DNA of 64,000 nucleotides from Paenirhizobium daejeonense. GTDB taxonomy: Bacteria > Pseudomonadota > Alphaproteobacteria > Rhizobiales > Rhizobiaceae. Positions 1 to 6,939 of the stretch are shown here, one piece after another (position 1 is the first letter of the stretch; every line of letters starts with the position of its first letter). The position numbers and the translations under genes are program-made. The notes beneath the pieces are model-generated. The model ran no database searches and was not told where the DNA came from. It was given only the letters and a program-made list of their open reading frames with translations. The stretch lies in assembly GCF_014280875.1 (NCBI RefSeq), contig NZ_JACLAL010000014.1, forward strand, positions 1 to 64,000. The letters run 5' to 3'.

Positions 1-280
1 AAGGACAAGCGATCGTCACCGGTATCGGCGGAGACGGCCGCAGGCTGGCTCCGTGCTCGCATAGAGCGCGCTCGACCGGAACGGGCGATGGCCCATGGCA
101 CAAGCGAAGAAGATCTTCGACGAGGAAAAACCGGCCGTTATCCACGAGGCTCCGGAAAACCCTACGGCGCAATTGGGGAGCGCGGGTTTCCTCCGCCTGC
201 TCCGCTCGCCTGACGGCTCGCTGCGGCCGCGGCCGCGCCGTCCCACGGCGCTGCGGCTGGATAATGGCCAGCACCACCGG
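1..280. repeat. R1 direct repeat, copy A
   Basis: Bases 1-280 recur at 3285-3564 with a single difference seen (base 262 versus 3546). The 3' part recurs in a diverged copy at 4912-5007. The copy probably extends upstream of the window start, because homology begins at base 1. It can be read as a 60-76 codon frame on the plus strand, but no family is recognised and the third copy breaks that frame. It lies immediately 3' of the PemK-like toxin gene, and the related sequence continues in weaker form to about 350. Confidence 0.9.
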
Positions 281-334
281 GAGACAATCTGTACGAAAAG
301 AGAAGGGCCAAGCGGTAGAGGGTAATGGTTCGGC

Positions 335-751
335 CTATTCGGTCCTGCTCACCCGCGCGCCCGGCACGGCGAGGAACGGCTTGAAGGCTGCGGCGACCTT
401 GGCGAGGAAACCCTTGCTGAAGCTGCCGAGCAGTTCGGCGTTCGGATCGTAGTAGAAGGACGCTTCCGCTATATCGTGATTGAATTCCGACACGGTGATC
501 CAGGCATCCTTCCAGTCGCGGATTCCCGCACGCCGGCATTCGAGCTGGGGGATTTCCAGCGCCGTCTGGTCGGCGCGCGGCGGCGTGCCGGAAATCGCCA
601 GTATCACCAGATGGGTCTGCGCGCCTTTGGGGATGGCGAGCACCATGCAGACAGGGCGGGACTTGCGCCCTTCCGTTTCGCCGCTGTCGCGCTGCCACGC
701 CCAGAGATACGGATAACGCAAGACGGAGCCGCTGGCCGGAATGTCAGCCAT
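335..751 (-). CDS. PemK/MazF-like toxin of a type II toxin-antitoxin pair
   Basis: The 138-residue protein reads as a growth inhibitor of the PemK/MazF class, which in characterised members is an endoribonuclease that cleaves mRNA. The N-terminal stretch has the hallmark order: a YPYLWAWQRD entry strand, then GRKSRPVCMVL as the conserved R-P strand. It continues with a strand containing HLVILAIS and a C-terminal helix with FSKGFLAKV. The start codon overlaps the end of the upstream Phd-like gene by 8 bases, which is typical of toxin-antitoxin pairs and implies coupled translation. This member is longer than many MazF proteins. The toxin class is fairly secure; the cleavage target is unknown. 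Confidence 0.75.
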   Translation of the reverse strand: MADIPASGSVLRYPYLWAWQRDSGETEGRKSRPVCMVLAIPKGAQTHLVILAISGTPPRADQTALEIPQLECRRAGIRDWKDAWITVSEFNHDIAEASFYYDPNAELLGSFSKGFLAKVAAAFKPFLAVPGARVSRTE

Positions 752-1001
752 TGGCGTCTTCCCCTTCCGCGATCAGGCGATCCAGTTCGGGGATGATCAT
801 GTCGATCAACTCCTGCGGCGCTTCTCCGAGCGTGTAAACCCGCCGGGCATCGCCCCGGCTCTTCATGGCCTCGAACTCGTCGTAGGTCATGAGGACATAG
901 CGCGGTTTGCGGTGCTGCGTGATCGCGACCGGATGACGGTCTGCCGCCATGGTGACGGTCTTGATGTCGCGGAGCAGGTCGACGGTGGTGAACTTCTGCA
1001 T
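744..1001 (-). CDS. Phd/YefM-like antitoxin
   Basis: This 85-residue protein has the prevent-host-death layout: an N-terminal DNA-binding half (MQKFTTVDLLRDIKTVTMAA, then PVAITQHRKPRYVLMTYDEF) and an acidic C-terminal tail expected to cover the toxin. It is the first gene of the pair and overlaps the PemK-like toxin by 8 bases. Phd proteins usually repress their own promoter together with the toxin. A short palindrome, CGAA-TTA-TTCG, lies about 30 bases upstream of the start and is a plausible operator. Pairing of a Phd-type antitoxin with a PemK-type toxin is a mixed combination, which is common among plasmid modules. Confidence 0.78.
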   Translation of the reverse strand: MQKFTTVDLLRDIKTVTMAADRHPVAITQHRKPRYVLMTYDEFEAMKSRGDARRVYTLGEAPQELIDMIIPELDRLIAEGEDANG

Positions 1002-1031
1002 CGGCGGTTCCTTCGATTAAGTCAATTAATA

Positions 1032-1042
1032 CGAATTATTCG
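1032..1042. promoter_or_regulatory. Candidate operator of the phd/pemK-like pair
   Basis: CGAA-TTA-TTCG is a perfect 4-base inverted repeat with a 3-base spacer. It sits in an AT-rich patch (1018-1050) inside otherwise GC-rich sequence, 31 bases upstream of the antitoxin start. Position and composition suit a promoter/operator under autoregulation. The short arms make it a weak call. Confidence 0.35.
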
Positions 1043-1082
1043 ACTATTTTGCAAACGGGAACGCCGTTCCGCGATCTTCCTC

Positions 1083-1157
1083 GGGCGGGCAGGGGAGGCG
1101 AGGGGAGGGGCTTTGGGGCTCCCCTCGAACCGCTTCGCGCCCGCTCGACGCGGGCCG
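1083..1157. repeat. G element, copy A (GC-rich hairpin repeat)
   Basis: This roughly 75-base GC-rich segment is shared with 4023-4097. Each copy contains a strong hairpin, GAGGGGAG followed about 11 bases later by CTCCCCTC, then a conserved CCCGCTCGA-GCGGG segment. Copy A lies upstream of the phd/pemK-like pair and copy B lies just downstream of the higBA-like pair. It could act as a bidirectional terminator, but no T tract is present. Confidence 0.75.
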
Positions 1158-1204
1158 AACGGTCCCCTCGCGGGTGCCCCACCTAGAGGAGGAGGGGCAG
1201 GTCT

Positions 1205-1513
1205 CTATCGGACAAAGCCGAGGCGTTCCGCGATAGATGGCTCGTATTCATGGCCCGCTTCCCGCAGCATGGCGATCATGTCGGCATGATCGAGATTGCT
1301 GATTTCGTAGCCATTGGCGCGGGCTTCCTCGACAATGCCCTCCAATGTCGGAAACCCTTCCAAAAGCGTGCCAAGCCAGATTTCCGGCGTCCCGAAATCA
1401 TCGTCACTCTCGAATCCCTGCAGGAAGTATGTGCGCAATGGTGGATCGAAGCCGATGACGGCCTCGTCGTCCGTTCTCTCGCCCTTGTGAAGCGAGATGG
1501 TGTAGCGGCTCAT
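1205..1513 (-). CDS. Conserved-looking hypothetical protein
   Basis: This acidic 102-residue protein has no recognised domain. It starts MSRYTISLHKGERTDDEAVIG and contains FDPPLRTYFLQGF and SNLDHADMIAMLREAG segments. The start at 1513 is chosen because a GGAGG ribosome site lies 7 bases upstream and because the ATG overlaps the TGA of the gene at 1510-1695 (ATGA). A longer frame to 1552 exists but lacks such a site. It is the last gene of a minus-strand group that begins with DUF736, so its job is probably in plasmid maintenance or transfer. No function is proposed. Confidence 0.7.
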   Translation of the reverse strand: MSRYTISLHKGERTDDEAVIGFDPPLRTYFLQGFESDDDFGTPEIWLGTLLEGFPTLEGIVEEARANGYEISNLDHADMIAMLREAGHEYEPSIAERLGFVR

Positions 1514-1695
1514 TCGTATTCCTCCGACTGGAGTGTCCACCTTGTCACCCATCTCGGATCGTCGAATGCGGGGACGTCGATATCACCGTTCTGCAACGCC
1601 TCCACGGCGCTTTCGTGGTCATCTGCCTCCACGTCGATGGTGATCTCGCGAACGGTGGAGAAGGTTTGAATGATGGTGACAGTCTGCCTGTTCAT
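1510..1695 (-). CDS. Small hypothetical protein
   Basis: This is a 61-residue protein starting MNRQTVTIIQTFSTVREITID, with a strongly acidic middle (DVEADDHESAVEALQNGDIDV). Its TGA stop overlaps the ATG of the following gene in an ATGA junction, which is good evidence that both are translated. The N-terminal beta-like stretch followed by a helix resembles small DpnD/PcfM-type single-domain proteins, but that is only an impression. No function is proposed. Confidence 0.6.
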   Translation of the reverse strand: MNRQTVTIIQTFSTVREITIDVEADDHESAVEALQNGDIDVPAFDDPRWVTRWTLQSEEYE

Positions 1696-1752
1696 TTGCG
1701 TTCCCTTTAAATGCGGTTTCGGGCATCGGTCGGCCGCGAGGCTGCCGATTTT

Positions 1753-2544
1753 CTAGAATGCGAATGCGGTCTGGCCGATGGCCTGCGTGTAGCTCGCGCT
1801 TTCGCCCGCCGCATAACGCTCGCAGCCTAGCTCGGACCATTGGAGGAAGCCGGAACGGTCATAGCGGAACCAGCCGTCCTCGATACCGAAGATCATCCCC
1901 CATGCCGCGTCCTCGGCGCATTGGCGGCCGGTGTTGATCGGCCAATGTTCCGCTCCCTTCTCCTGACGGCACACGCTTGGAGCGGAGAAGGAACGAATGG
2001 TCCTGCCGCGATCTCCCGGTTTGGTCGCGCCGATCTCGCGCATGATCTCGCGGGCCTCGGCGGTGGTGATGTAGCCAGCGGCCTTTTTGTCGTCATGGCG
2101 CGAATAGCGGCACCCAAAGGTGACGGCGTTCATGATGCAGGCGCGTTCGGTGAATTCCCGCGTCGCCAACAGTTCGCGCCATTTCCCGGCGCTGACCAGA
2201 TCGACGGCGTGCCACCAGCGGGCTGTCGGGCCGCTGGAATAGCCGTGGCGGTTCGGCGCGCCGTCGCGGGCGATCTCGAAACCAAGCGCGGCCTCGACAT
2301 GGCGGACGTAGGGATGGTCGGCCAAGAGCGGATGGCGCAGGCCGAGCTTGCGCGGCCGTTCGCCTTCGGGGCAGCACACCTCGATTGGGAACTTGAACAG
2401 GCGCGACGGGAGGTTCCATGGCGCGGGCATTTCAAAACCGTGCGGGACGGACAGCGAAGTGTTGATGTCGAGAAGGCCGAGACTAGGGGCAAACCCGTTC
2501 TCCACCAGTGCGGCGCCAAGGGTGTCGGTGCTTGGGCTGTCCAT
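1753..2544 (-). CDS. Hypothetical plasmid protein
   Basis: This soluble 263-residue protein has no signal peptide or membrane segment. Visible features are LGLRHPLLADHPYVRHVEAALGFEIARDG near residues 67-95, an aromatic segment at TARWWHAVDLV, cysteines at CIMNAVTFGC, and a C-terminal AWGMIFGIEDGWFRYDRSGFLQW. It sits 91 bases downstream of the DUF736 gene on the same strand and 57 bases upstream of the next gene, so an operon is likely. I do not recognise the family. The DUF736 link suggests a role in a conjugative or integrative element. Confidence 0.65.
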   Translation of the reverse strand: MDSPSTDTLGAALVENGFAPSLGLLDINTSLSVPHGFEMPAPWNLPSRLFKFPIEVCCPEGERPRKLGLRHPLLADHPYVRHVEAALGFEIARDGAPNRHGYSSGPTARWWHAVDLVSAGKWRELLATREFTERACIMNAVTFGCRYSRHDDKKAAGYITTAEAREIMREIGATKPGDRGRTIRSFSAPSVCRQEKGAEHWPINTGRQCAEDAAWGMIFGIEDGWFRYDRSGFLQWSELGCERYAAGESASYTQAIGQTAFAF

Positions 2545-2635
2545 CTTAATCGTCCTTCCTGAAATCTCACTCCAAGGGTTCGGGACCGCCCGAAGGGAAC
2601 ATTCCCCTCGGGCAATCCTGCGGTCGGCTGGTCGA

Positions 2636-2956
2636 TCAATCCCACGGAATGACGGCCATCAGGTCTTCGTCGTCCTGACCGGGAAAGCGGCCGAGATTGG
2701 CATTGAGCCTGCCGTGGCCGGTGCTGACGGAGAGGCTGAGATAGTCGCCGCCATTCTGGTTCTTCTTCTTCCAGATGCCTCCGAGGTCGAGCCGCCGCCC
2801 GCGCGGGGACTTGGCGTGGATGCGGTAGACAGGCGCGTCCTTGTTGGTGCTGGTGAAGGGTTCGCCGGTAATATCGATGTCGTAGGCGATGGAGGCGATG
2901 TTGCCGCTGAGGGTGCCGTCTTCGTTGAAGCGGATGAAGTTGGTGAGTTCGGTCAT
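2636..2956 (-). CDS. DUF736 family protein
   Basis: This 106-residue protein matches the DUF736 pattern: an N-terminal FIRFNEDGTLSGNIASIAYDIDI, a central HAKSPRGRRLDLGGIWKKK and the terminal YLSLSV-HGRLNANLGRF stretch. DUF736 genes are very common in the transfer and maintenance regions of alphaproteobacterial plasmids and integrative elements; their biochemical role is not established. It appears to be the first gene of a four-gene minus-strand group (2956 to 1205). The next 1.1 kb upstream has no convincing gene, so its promoter should lie just above 2957. Confidence 0.85.
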   Translation of the reverse strand: MTELTNFIRFNEDGTLSGNIASIAYDIDITGEPFTSTNKDAPVYRIHAKSPRGRRLDLGGIWKKKNQNGGDYLSLSVSTGHGRLNANLGRFPGQDDEDLMAVIPWD

Positions 2957-3284
2957 GGTCTGTCTCCTGAGTTTGCGTTTCCCAAAGGAGAAGCCCCCTT
3001 GGGCGAAGCCTCCCCGGTCTTTCCGGGGGAATGGCCTCTGACATTCCCCCGGACAGAGGGGGGGAGGGCGAAAGCCCGCCCCACGGCGGCGCGCGGCCGG
3101 ATCAAGGGGTCGTGGCGGGGAAAAAACGGAAGGTTCGGCGCGCAGCGGTGAAAGCCGTTTTTTTGCCGGCGCGACAAGCGGCTTGCCGCGCCTGCCCCTT
3201 GATCCGAACGCCCGGCGATGTCAGGGGCGAGACGAACGATGCGGCCCGCGCGCGGGCCTCAGTGCCGGATGCGCAGCAGCCGAG
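2957..3284. other. Non-coding stretch upstream of the DUF736 gene
   Basis: No convincing gene was seen. The segment is very GC-rich with one A-rich and one T-rich patch (AAAAAACGG near 3121, CCGTTTTTTT near 3157). These two could pair into a long stem-loop with a roughly 25-base loop. It probably carries the promoter of the DUF736 operon near 2957-2990, and nothing else could be assigned. Confidence 0.4.
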
Positions 3285-3564
3285 AAGGACAAGCGATCGT
3301 CACCGGTATCGGCGGAGACGGCCGCAGGCTGGCTCCGTGCTCGCATAGAGCGCGCTCGACCGGAACGGGCGATGGCCCATGGCACAAGCGAAGAAGATCT
3401 TCGACGAGGAAAAACCGGCCGTTATCCACGAGGCTCCGGAAAACCCTACGGCGCAATTGGGGAGCGCGGGTTTCCTCCGCCTGCTCCGCTCGCCTGACGG
3501 CTCGCTGCGGCCGCGGCCGCGCCGTCCCACGGCGCTGCGGCTGGACAATGGCCAGCACCACCGG
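3285..3564. repeat. R1 direct repeat, copy B
   Basis: This is a near-perfect copy of bases 1-280 with one difference seen. Downstream of it (3565-3625) weaker homology to 281-352 continues. In copy A that stretch runs into the end of the pemK-like toxin gene; here only the equivalent of the last few toxin codons (SRT-K then stop, minus strand, near 3614-3626) is visible. The most economical reading is that copy B is a unit whose toxin-antitoxin cargo was lost or replaced. Confidence 0.9.
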
Positions 3565-4022
3565 AAAGCGGTCGTTACGGAAAAAGGGAGAGGGCGAAAG
3601 CGGCTCGCCCTATTTCGTCCTGCTCATCTATGGTATCGTCGGCGAACCCTAAGCGGCCGGACAAAGTCTTGCGTATCGAGATATGGACGCCTACGCTGCA
3701 TCAGATCGTAGCGGACTCGCCGATGCAATGCGCCGGCGGCGATCGAAATCGATTGACGTGGACGTTCCTCGACACCATGTTGAGAGGTAACAACTAACCC
3801 AGCATCCTGAGAGACATGGGCTCCGGGCGGTTGGGGGAAAAAGCCGGCGCAAGCCGGTTTTTTTATGTCTTGACGGCCAGGGCGCACTGAAAAAGCGGCC
3901 GACGCCCGATCGATCTCATCGAGACGGACGCGGGCGCAACAGAAGTCTTCGGCCTAAATCCGAGACCAACTCGACAAGACCAGCATGCGGGACGATCCTA
4001 TCGTCCTGACGTCGATGCCAAT
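3565..4022. other. Gene-free stretch between R1 copy B and G element copy B
   Basis: No convincing coding region was found. The first 60 bases are diverged homology to the end of the pemK-like cassette at 281-352. A terminator-like hairpin lies at about 3835-3865. The remainder carries nothing recognised. It occupies the same relative place, between R1 and G, that the toxin-antitoxin pair occupies at 335-1001. Confidence 0.45.
3837..3864 (+). terminator. Intrinsic terminator-like hairpin
   Basis: An A5 run and CCGG pair with CCGG and a T7 run across a 6-base loop (AAAAAGCCGG, then CCGGTTTTTTT), with one G-T wobble. The A and T runs make it usable in both directions. No gene ends directly in front of it, so what it terminates is unclear. 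Confidence 0.5.
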
Positions 4023-4097
4023 GGGCGGGAAGGGAGCGCGAGGGGAGGGGCTACGGGGCTCCCCTCAATCGGCTGCACCCGCTCGATGCGGGGGCCG
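4023..4097. repeat. G element, copy B
   Basis: This is the second copy of the GC-rich hairpin element at 1083-1157, with the same GAGGGGAG/CTCCCCTC stem and following CCCGCTCGA segment. It ends about 30 bases downstream of the higA-like stop codon. Confidence 0.75.
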
Positions 4098-4125
4098 CGC
4101 GTCAGTCCGCCAGTCCGACGCCGTG

Positions 4126-4419
4126 TTAAACGAGCTCCAGGCGTAGCGTGCGGCCCACCGCATTAGCCGCGCGCGTGAGAACGGCGAGCGTAACGCCCTG
4201 ATATTCGGGATCAAGAAGCCGGTCGAGCTGCGACCGGCTAGTATGCAGGCGCTTCGCCATTTCGGCCTTGCCGATATTCTGCTCCTTCATCGCCTGTTCA
4301 AGCTGGAAGGCCAGCACGCGCTTTATTGCGTGTTCCGTCGTCTCTTCGTAGGTGCCCTGCTCCTTCAGGAAATCCTCAAAGGAGTCACCAAGAGAACCGC
4401 GTTCGATATCCTTGCTCAT
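4126..4419 (-). CDS. HigA-like XRE antitoxin
   Basis: This 97-residue protein has a helix-turn-helix in its second half (IGKAEMAKRLHTSRSQLDRLL, residues about 49-69) and an N-terminal acidic region of the HigA/Fis-like antitoxin type. It follows the Gp49/HigB-like toxin gene with a 4-base overlap. The toxin-first order is characteristic of higBA modules. Expected role: neutralise the partner and repress the shared promoter, probably through the palindrome at 4774-4799. Confidence 0.78.
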   Translation of the reverse strand: MSKDIERGSLGDSFEDFLKEQGTYEETTEHAIKRVLAFQLEQAMKEQNIGKAEMAKRLHTSRSQLDRLLDPEYQGVTLAVLTRAANAVGRTLRLELV

Positions 4420-4769
4420 TTCAAACCTCTCATCCGCTGTTCGGCCAGCTTCAATTCGGGCTGCGGCGTTTTCTGCGTCTTCTTGATGAAACCGTGCAGC
4501 AGGGCCATCTGACCGTCATGCACGCAAAACAGAACGCGGGAAATCCGCCCGCCCGGAAGATTGGTTCGGATTTCCCATAGACCGTTGGCGCCGCTCATCG
4601 GCCGGCAGAGCGGCATTCCTATCGGCCAACCAAACTCGGCCGTCCTGATATCGTCGCCGACGATCTTGCGATCCTCCTCGGACAAGTCCAGAAGCCACTC
4701 CCGTACGGGCTGGCGTCCGGACTCCGTGCGATAGAACTTCGCCGGCAGTTTCTTCACATGATCGATCAT
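4416..4769 (-). CDS. HigB/Gp49-like toxin of the RelE superfamily
   Basis: The 117-residue protein from MIDHVKKLPAKFYRTESGR to the end fits the phage-derived Gp49/HigB family (DUF891-like). It has a conserved PVREWLLDLSEEDRKIVGDDI helix, GLWEIRTNL and RISRVLFCVHDGQMALLHGFIKKTQKTP. Characterised relatives cleave mRNA on the ribosome. A longer in-frame reading to 5093 exists, but the extra part is GC-rich repeat sequence without protein character. The start at 4769 places the operator palindrome immediately upstream. It overlaps the HigA-like antitoxin by 4 bases. Confidence 0.8.
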   Translation of the reverse strand: MIDHVKKLPAKFYRTESGRQPVREWLLDLSEEDRKIVGDDIRTAEFGWPIGMPLCRPMSGANGLWEIRTNLPGGRISRVLFCVHDGQMALLHGFIKKTQKTPQPELKLAEQRMRGLK

Positions 4770-4773
4770 CGCG

Positions 4774-4799
4774 GCGATGTACCATAGATGGTACTTCGC
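4774..4799. promoter_or_regulatory. Operator palindrome of the higBA-like module
   Basis: The arms GCGATGTACCAT and ATGGTACTTCGC are separated by AG and match in 11 of 12 positions; the inner GTACCAT/ATGGTAC is perfect. The site ends 5 bases upstream of the toxin start codon. This is where HigA-type antitoxins bind for autoregulation. Confidence 0.7.
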
Positions 4800-4911
4800 C
4801 GCAAGGATTGTCAAGGGCAAGCAGAGGCGCGCGCCTATGCGGCCCCGCCCACCTCCTGAAGCTCCTTGACGACACGCTTTGTCTCGATGATCTCGATTTC
4901 CCCGAGGCGGA

Positions 4912-5007
4912 TTTCCTCCGCCTGCTCCGCTCGCCTGACGGCTCGCTTCGGCCGCGGCCGCGCCGTCCTCACGGCGCTGCGGCTGGATAACGGCCAGCAC
5001 CTCCGGG
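4912..5007. repeat. R1 repeat, partial diverged copy C
   Basis: About 95 bases align with 187-281 of copy A, with scattered substitutions and a one-base length difference. It covers only the 3' third of the R1 unit. It lies upstream of the higBA-like module, so this module too is bordered by R1-type and G-type sequence. Confidence 0.8.
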
Positions 5008-5104
5008 GATAAGCGCCTTGAAAAAAGAATGCCGCCGAGGTGAGCGGCGGCATTCAGGCGGGCAGGTGCGTACAGGGGAGGAGGGCCGGACACCCGCCCA
5101 ACGC

Positions 5105-5434
5105 CTATGTTTGACCATGCGCCCTGCTCTTGGAAACTAGATTGAAAAGCTGTGCGATGACGTCCGTCACATAGACCTGCTCGCCCTCTCGCGGATAGCT
5201 GCTGTTCGAGATACGGGACTCGATATAGACGAGATCACCCTGCCCAACATTCTCCTCGATCCATTCAGCCTGCTTCTTGTCCAAGACGGTGACCTGAACC
5301 CAGTCGGTGGCAGTTTTGCGTTCCCCATCCGACTGCCATTCGCGGTTGGTGGCTACATTCACCTTCAACACGCCCTTCAGCGGTATGATGTTTCCGACGT
5401 GGCCAAGCACGGTATGCCGGTTAACCGTACGCAT
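5105..5434 (-). CDS. ssb: Single-stranded DNA-binding protein, plasmid type
   Basis: This short 109-residue protein has the OB-fold core of Ssb: VNRHTVLGHVGNIIPLK, KVNVATNREW, ERKTATDWVQVTVLDKKQAEWIEENVGQGDLVYIESRI, and a final strand VYVTDVIAQ. It lacks the long glycine-rich linker and acidic DDIPF-type tip of chromosomal Ssb, so partner recruitment through that tip is not expected. Such short versions are frequent on conjugative plasmids, where they protect the incoming single strand. It follows the TrbM-like gene on the same strand by 32 bases, so both probably share the promoter around 6004-6025. Confidence 0.88.
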   Translation of the reverse strand: MRTVNRHTVLGHVGNIIPLKGVLKVNVATNREWQSDGERKTATDWVQVTVLDKKQAEWIEENVGQGDLVYIESRISNSSYPREGEQVYVTDVIAQLFNLVSKSRAHGQT

Positions 5435-5466
5435 GGATTAAACCTTTCTTAACCGAGAAAAACCGT

Positions 5467-5976
5467 CTATCTGTTGAGCCCGAACCAATGCCGCTCGGTT
5501 TGCCCGGAAGTGTCATTCCTGATGTCGAAGTAATATGGCTCTGACCTGAGCGGTCGGGATATGGAGACCGTTTGTATGCAGCTCCGCTGCCGATCAGAAC
5601 TGTAGAGACCGTGCGTTCTGCCCTGGCAAATGTTGACTGTCTTGACGCACAGGTCGCCCTCTCGGGCGAATCCATTGCGGTCCCCCCTGCTTCCGACCTG
5701 ATAGCCCTCCGGGCAATCCGCATATCGCTCGTGACCTGGCGAACCCGTTCCCGCCTCGGGGCAAGTTGGCCAGTCGAAGCCCGGTTTCTTCATGGCGGAG
5801 ATAAGCCGGTTCATCGGCGGATGGCAGGCAGACACGCCCCGCCAGGATGGATTGGAAGACGAGGCGCACAGCAGGACTTCGCAGCCCCATTCGCTGGCGG
5901 CGGCGGGAGCGGAAAGCGCCGCGGCCGTCAGAAACAGTCCGAGGACGACATGGTGAGACATGGTTTTGGCGATCAT
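5467..5976 (-). CDS. Secreted TrbM-like conjugation protein
   Basis: This 169-residue protein has a signal peptide (MSHHVVLGLFLTAAALSAPAAAS) followed by a cysteine-rich region, WGCEVLLCASSSNPSW, then CHPPMNRLISAM and FDWPTCPEAG. The C-x-x-LLC opening and the cysteine spacing resemble TrbM/KikA-type transfer proteins; this is resemblance by eye. The ATG at 5976 is preferred because GAGAAG lies about 8 bases upstream; a GTG at 6000 and an ATG at 5991 are alternatives. It is divergent from the XRE gene at 6029, with the shared transfer operator between them. Multiple cysteines suggest a disulfide-stabilised periplasmic protein. Confidence 0.6.
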   Translation of the reverse strand: MIAKTMSHHVVLGLFLTAAALSAPAAASEWGCEVLLCASSSNPSWRGVSACHPPMNRLISAMKKPGFDWPTCPEAGTGSPGHERYADCPEGYQVGSRGDRNGFAREGDLCVKTVNICQGRTHGLYSSDRQRSCIQTVSISRPLRSEPYYFDIRNDTSGQTERHWFGLNR

Positions 5977-6003
5977 CGGCACTCTTCTCATCAAACACAC
6001 TAA

Positions 6004-6025
6004 CGAGTAAATTATAGTTTATACG
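6004..6025. promoter_or_regulatory. Transfer-region operator, site 1
   Basis: A 22-base near-palindrome, CGAGTAAATTATAGTTTATACG, written here as halves CGAGTAAATTA and TAGTTTATACG, lies 4 bases before the XRE gene start and between divergent promoters. It contains the 10-mer TATAGTTTAT (6013-6022) found at four other intergenic places in the window. It could also hold a TATAGT -10 element. Confidence 0.65.
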
Positions 6026-6028
6026 GCG

Positions 6029-6286
6029 ATGACGAGCAAGCGCAAGAAGGCAGACACCGAGCTTGGTACGAGGATCCTGCGAAATATGGCACGGGTCATA
6101 GAGCGCGAGCGTGAAACGCGCGGCCTCAACAAGAAGGAGATGGCCGAGCTGATCGACGTGACTTATCCCTTTTATTTTCAAATCATTGACGGAACGGCAA
6201 ACCCTTCTCTCCAGACGATTACGCGGATCTGCATCAACCTCAATGTGCCTTTCCAGGAGCTGGTGAGCGGGGCAGCGCCTCTCTGA
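6029..6286 (+). CDS. XRE-family regulator, probable repressor of the transfer genes
   Basis: This basic 85-residue protein has a single helix-turn-helix: RGLNKKEMAELIDVTYPFYFQIIDGTANPSLQTITRICINLNVPFQEL covers the five-helix Cro/C1 fold, with recognition helix near VTYPFYFQII. It has no other domain. Its start lies 4 bases after a strong palindromic site that recurs upstream of other transfer genes, including those at 26.9, 33.7 and 34.5 kb. I infer that this protein is the regulator that binds these sites and that it represses itself. The equally small HTH protein at 25571 is the alternative candidate. Confidence 0.75.
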   Translation: MTSKRKKADTELGTRILRNMARVIERERETRGLNKKEMAELIDVTYPFYFQIIDGTANPSLQTITRICINLNVPFQELVSGAAPL

Positions 6287-6363
6287 TCGGCGACCTTGGG
6301 AATGCCTGCCGGCGGTCCCGTCGCATTGGCGAAACCTACTTCCCGTCAAACGGATTGCCGGAA

Positions 6364-6383
6364 ACATAAACTATATTTATCTT
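6364..6383. promoter_or_regulatory. Transfer-region operator, site 2
   Basis: ATAAACTATA at 6366-6375 is the reverse complement of TATAGTTTAT. The surrounding ATAAACTATATTTAT is nearly palindromic and, read on the minus strand, shares a 14-base core with site 5 at 33725-33738. It lies in front of the secreted-protein gene at 6453. Confidence 0.6.
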
Positions 6384-6452
6384 CTCTCCCCGATGAAATT
6401 GATCGCCGGATGCGCCGCAAGGCTGTCGGCGCGATATTGGGGCATTGCCGGC

Positions 6453-6878
6453 ATGAAGTGTTTTGCTGCTTCCGTTTTTCTCGTGATCGGCTCGGCCGCA
6501 CATGCGGGCGAGAACCCGATGTGGCCAACGAGTCTGACCTGGACCTGCGCGTTCTCGTCGGTCATCCGGTGCGAGCGTTCGGTTGATTGCGAGACAGTCG
6601 CGGAGGAGGGCGAACTCGCCCTGGACTATCGCGAAAACAGCTTGACGGATCGGAAGGGCACGGTTCATCCGATCAAGCGCCACTATGTCCAGACGGTGGC
6701 CGGCAGCCCGATCGGGAGCGAGGTGAAGATCGAGCTCGACACGAACGAAGTGATTTGGCTTTCACCGGCCGATGGAGCAGGGGTGTTTTCCGACAACTGG
6801 ATTGGGGCCATGCTCTCGCCAAAGGCGGGTGTCATCTTGCAAGAATTGAGGCCGTTGATTTGCTCACCGACAGGCTGA
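6453..6878 (+). CDS. Secreted hypothetical protein
   Basis: This 141-residue protein starts MKCFAASVFLVIGSAAHAGE, a clear signal peptide. The mature part has WTCAFSSVIRCERSVDCETV near its N-terminus and a beta-rich remainder (VKIELDTNEVIWLSPADG), without a recognised domain. An upstream ATG at 6393 would add 20 residues but would break up the signal peptide, so 6453 is preferred. The shared operator at 6366 lies 80 bases upstream, which ties it to the transfer regulon. A periplasmic role in conjugation is an inference from that site. Confidence 0.55.
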   Translation: MKCFAASVFLVIGSAAHAGENPMWPTSLTWTCAFSSVIRCERSVDCETVAEEGELALDYRENSLTDRKGTVHPIKRHYVQTVAGSPIGSEVKIELDTNEVIWLSPADGAGVFSDNWIGAMLSPKAGVILQELRPLICSPTG

Positions 6879-6939
6879 CCGTGCGCGATCGCTGTGTCCT
6901 ATTGGGTGTCTCACACAAATTCGAGGAGGCAATCGCGTT

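Noticed and set aside
95..325. 76-codon plus-strand reading in R1 copy A, repeated at 3379
   Set aside because: The frame is conserved only because the DNA repeat is nearly identical. Its second half is arginine/proline-rich like a GC-rich shadow, and the third partial copy has a length change that breaks the frame.
3121..3166. A-run/T-run pair as a terminator of the DUF736 operon
   Set aside because: The operon runs away from this location, so it cannot terminate it; the loop is also long.
4770..5093. N-terminal extension of the HigB-like protein
   Set aside because: The extension is low-complexity GC-rich repeat sequence including R1 copy C, and it would run through the operator palindrome.
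6001..6030. TATAGTTTAT as an ordinary -10 promoter box only
   Set aside because: It may include a -10 element, but the recurrence in both orientations and the extended palindromes at several sites point to a protein-binding site as well.
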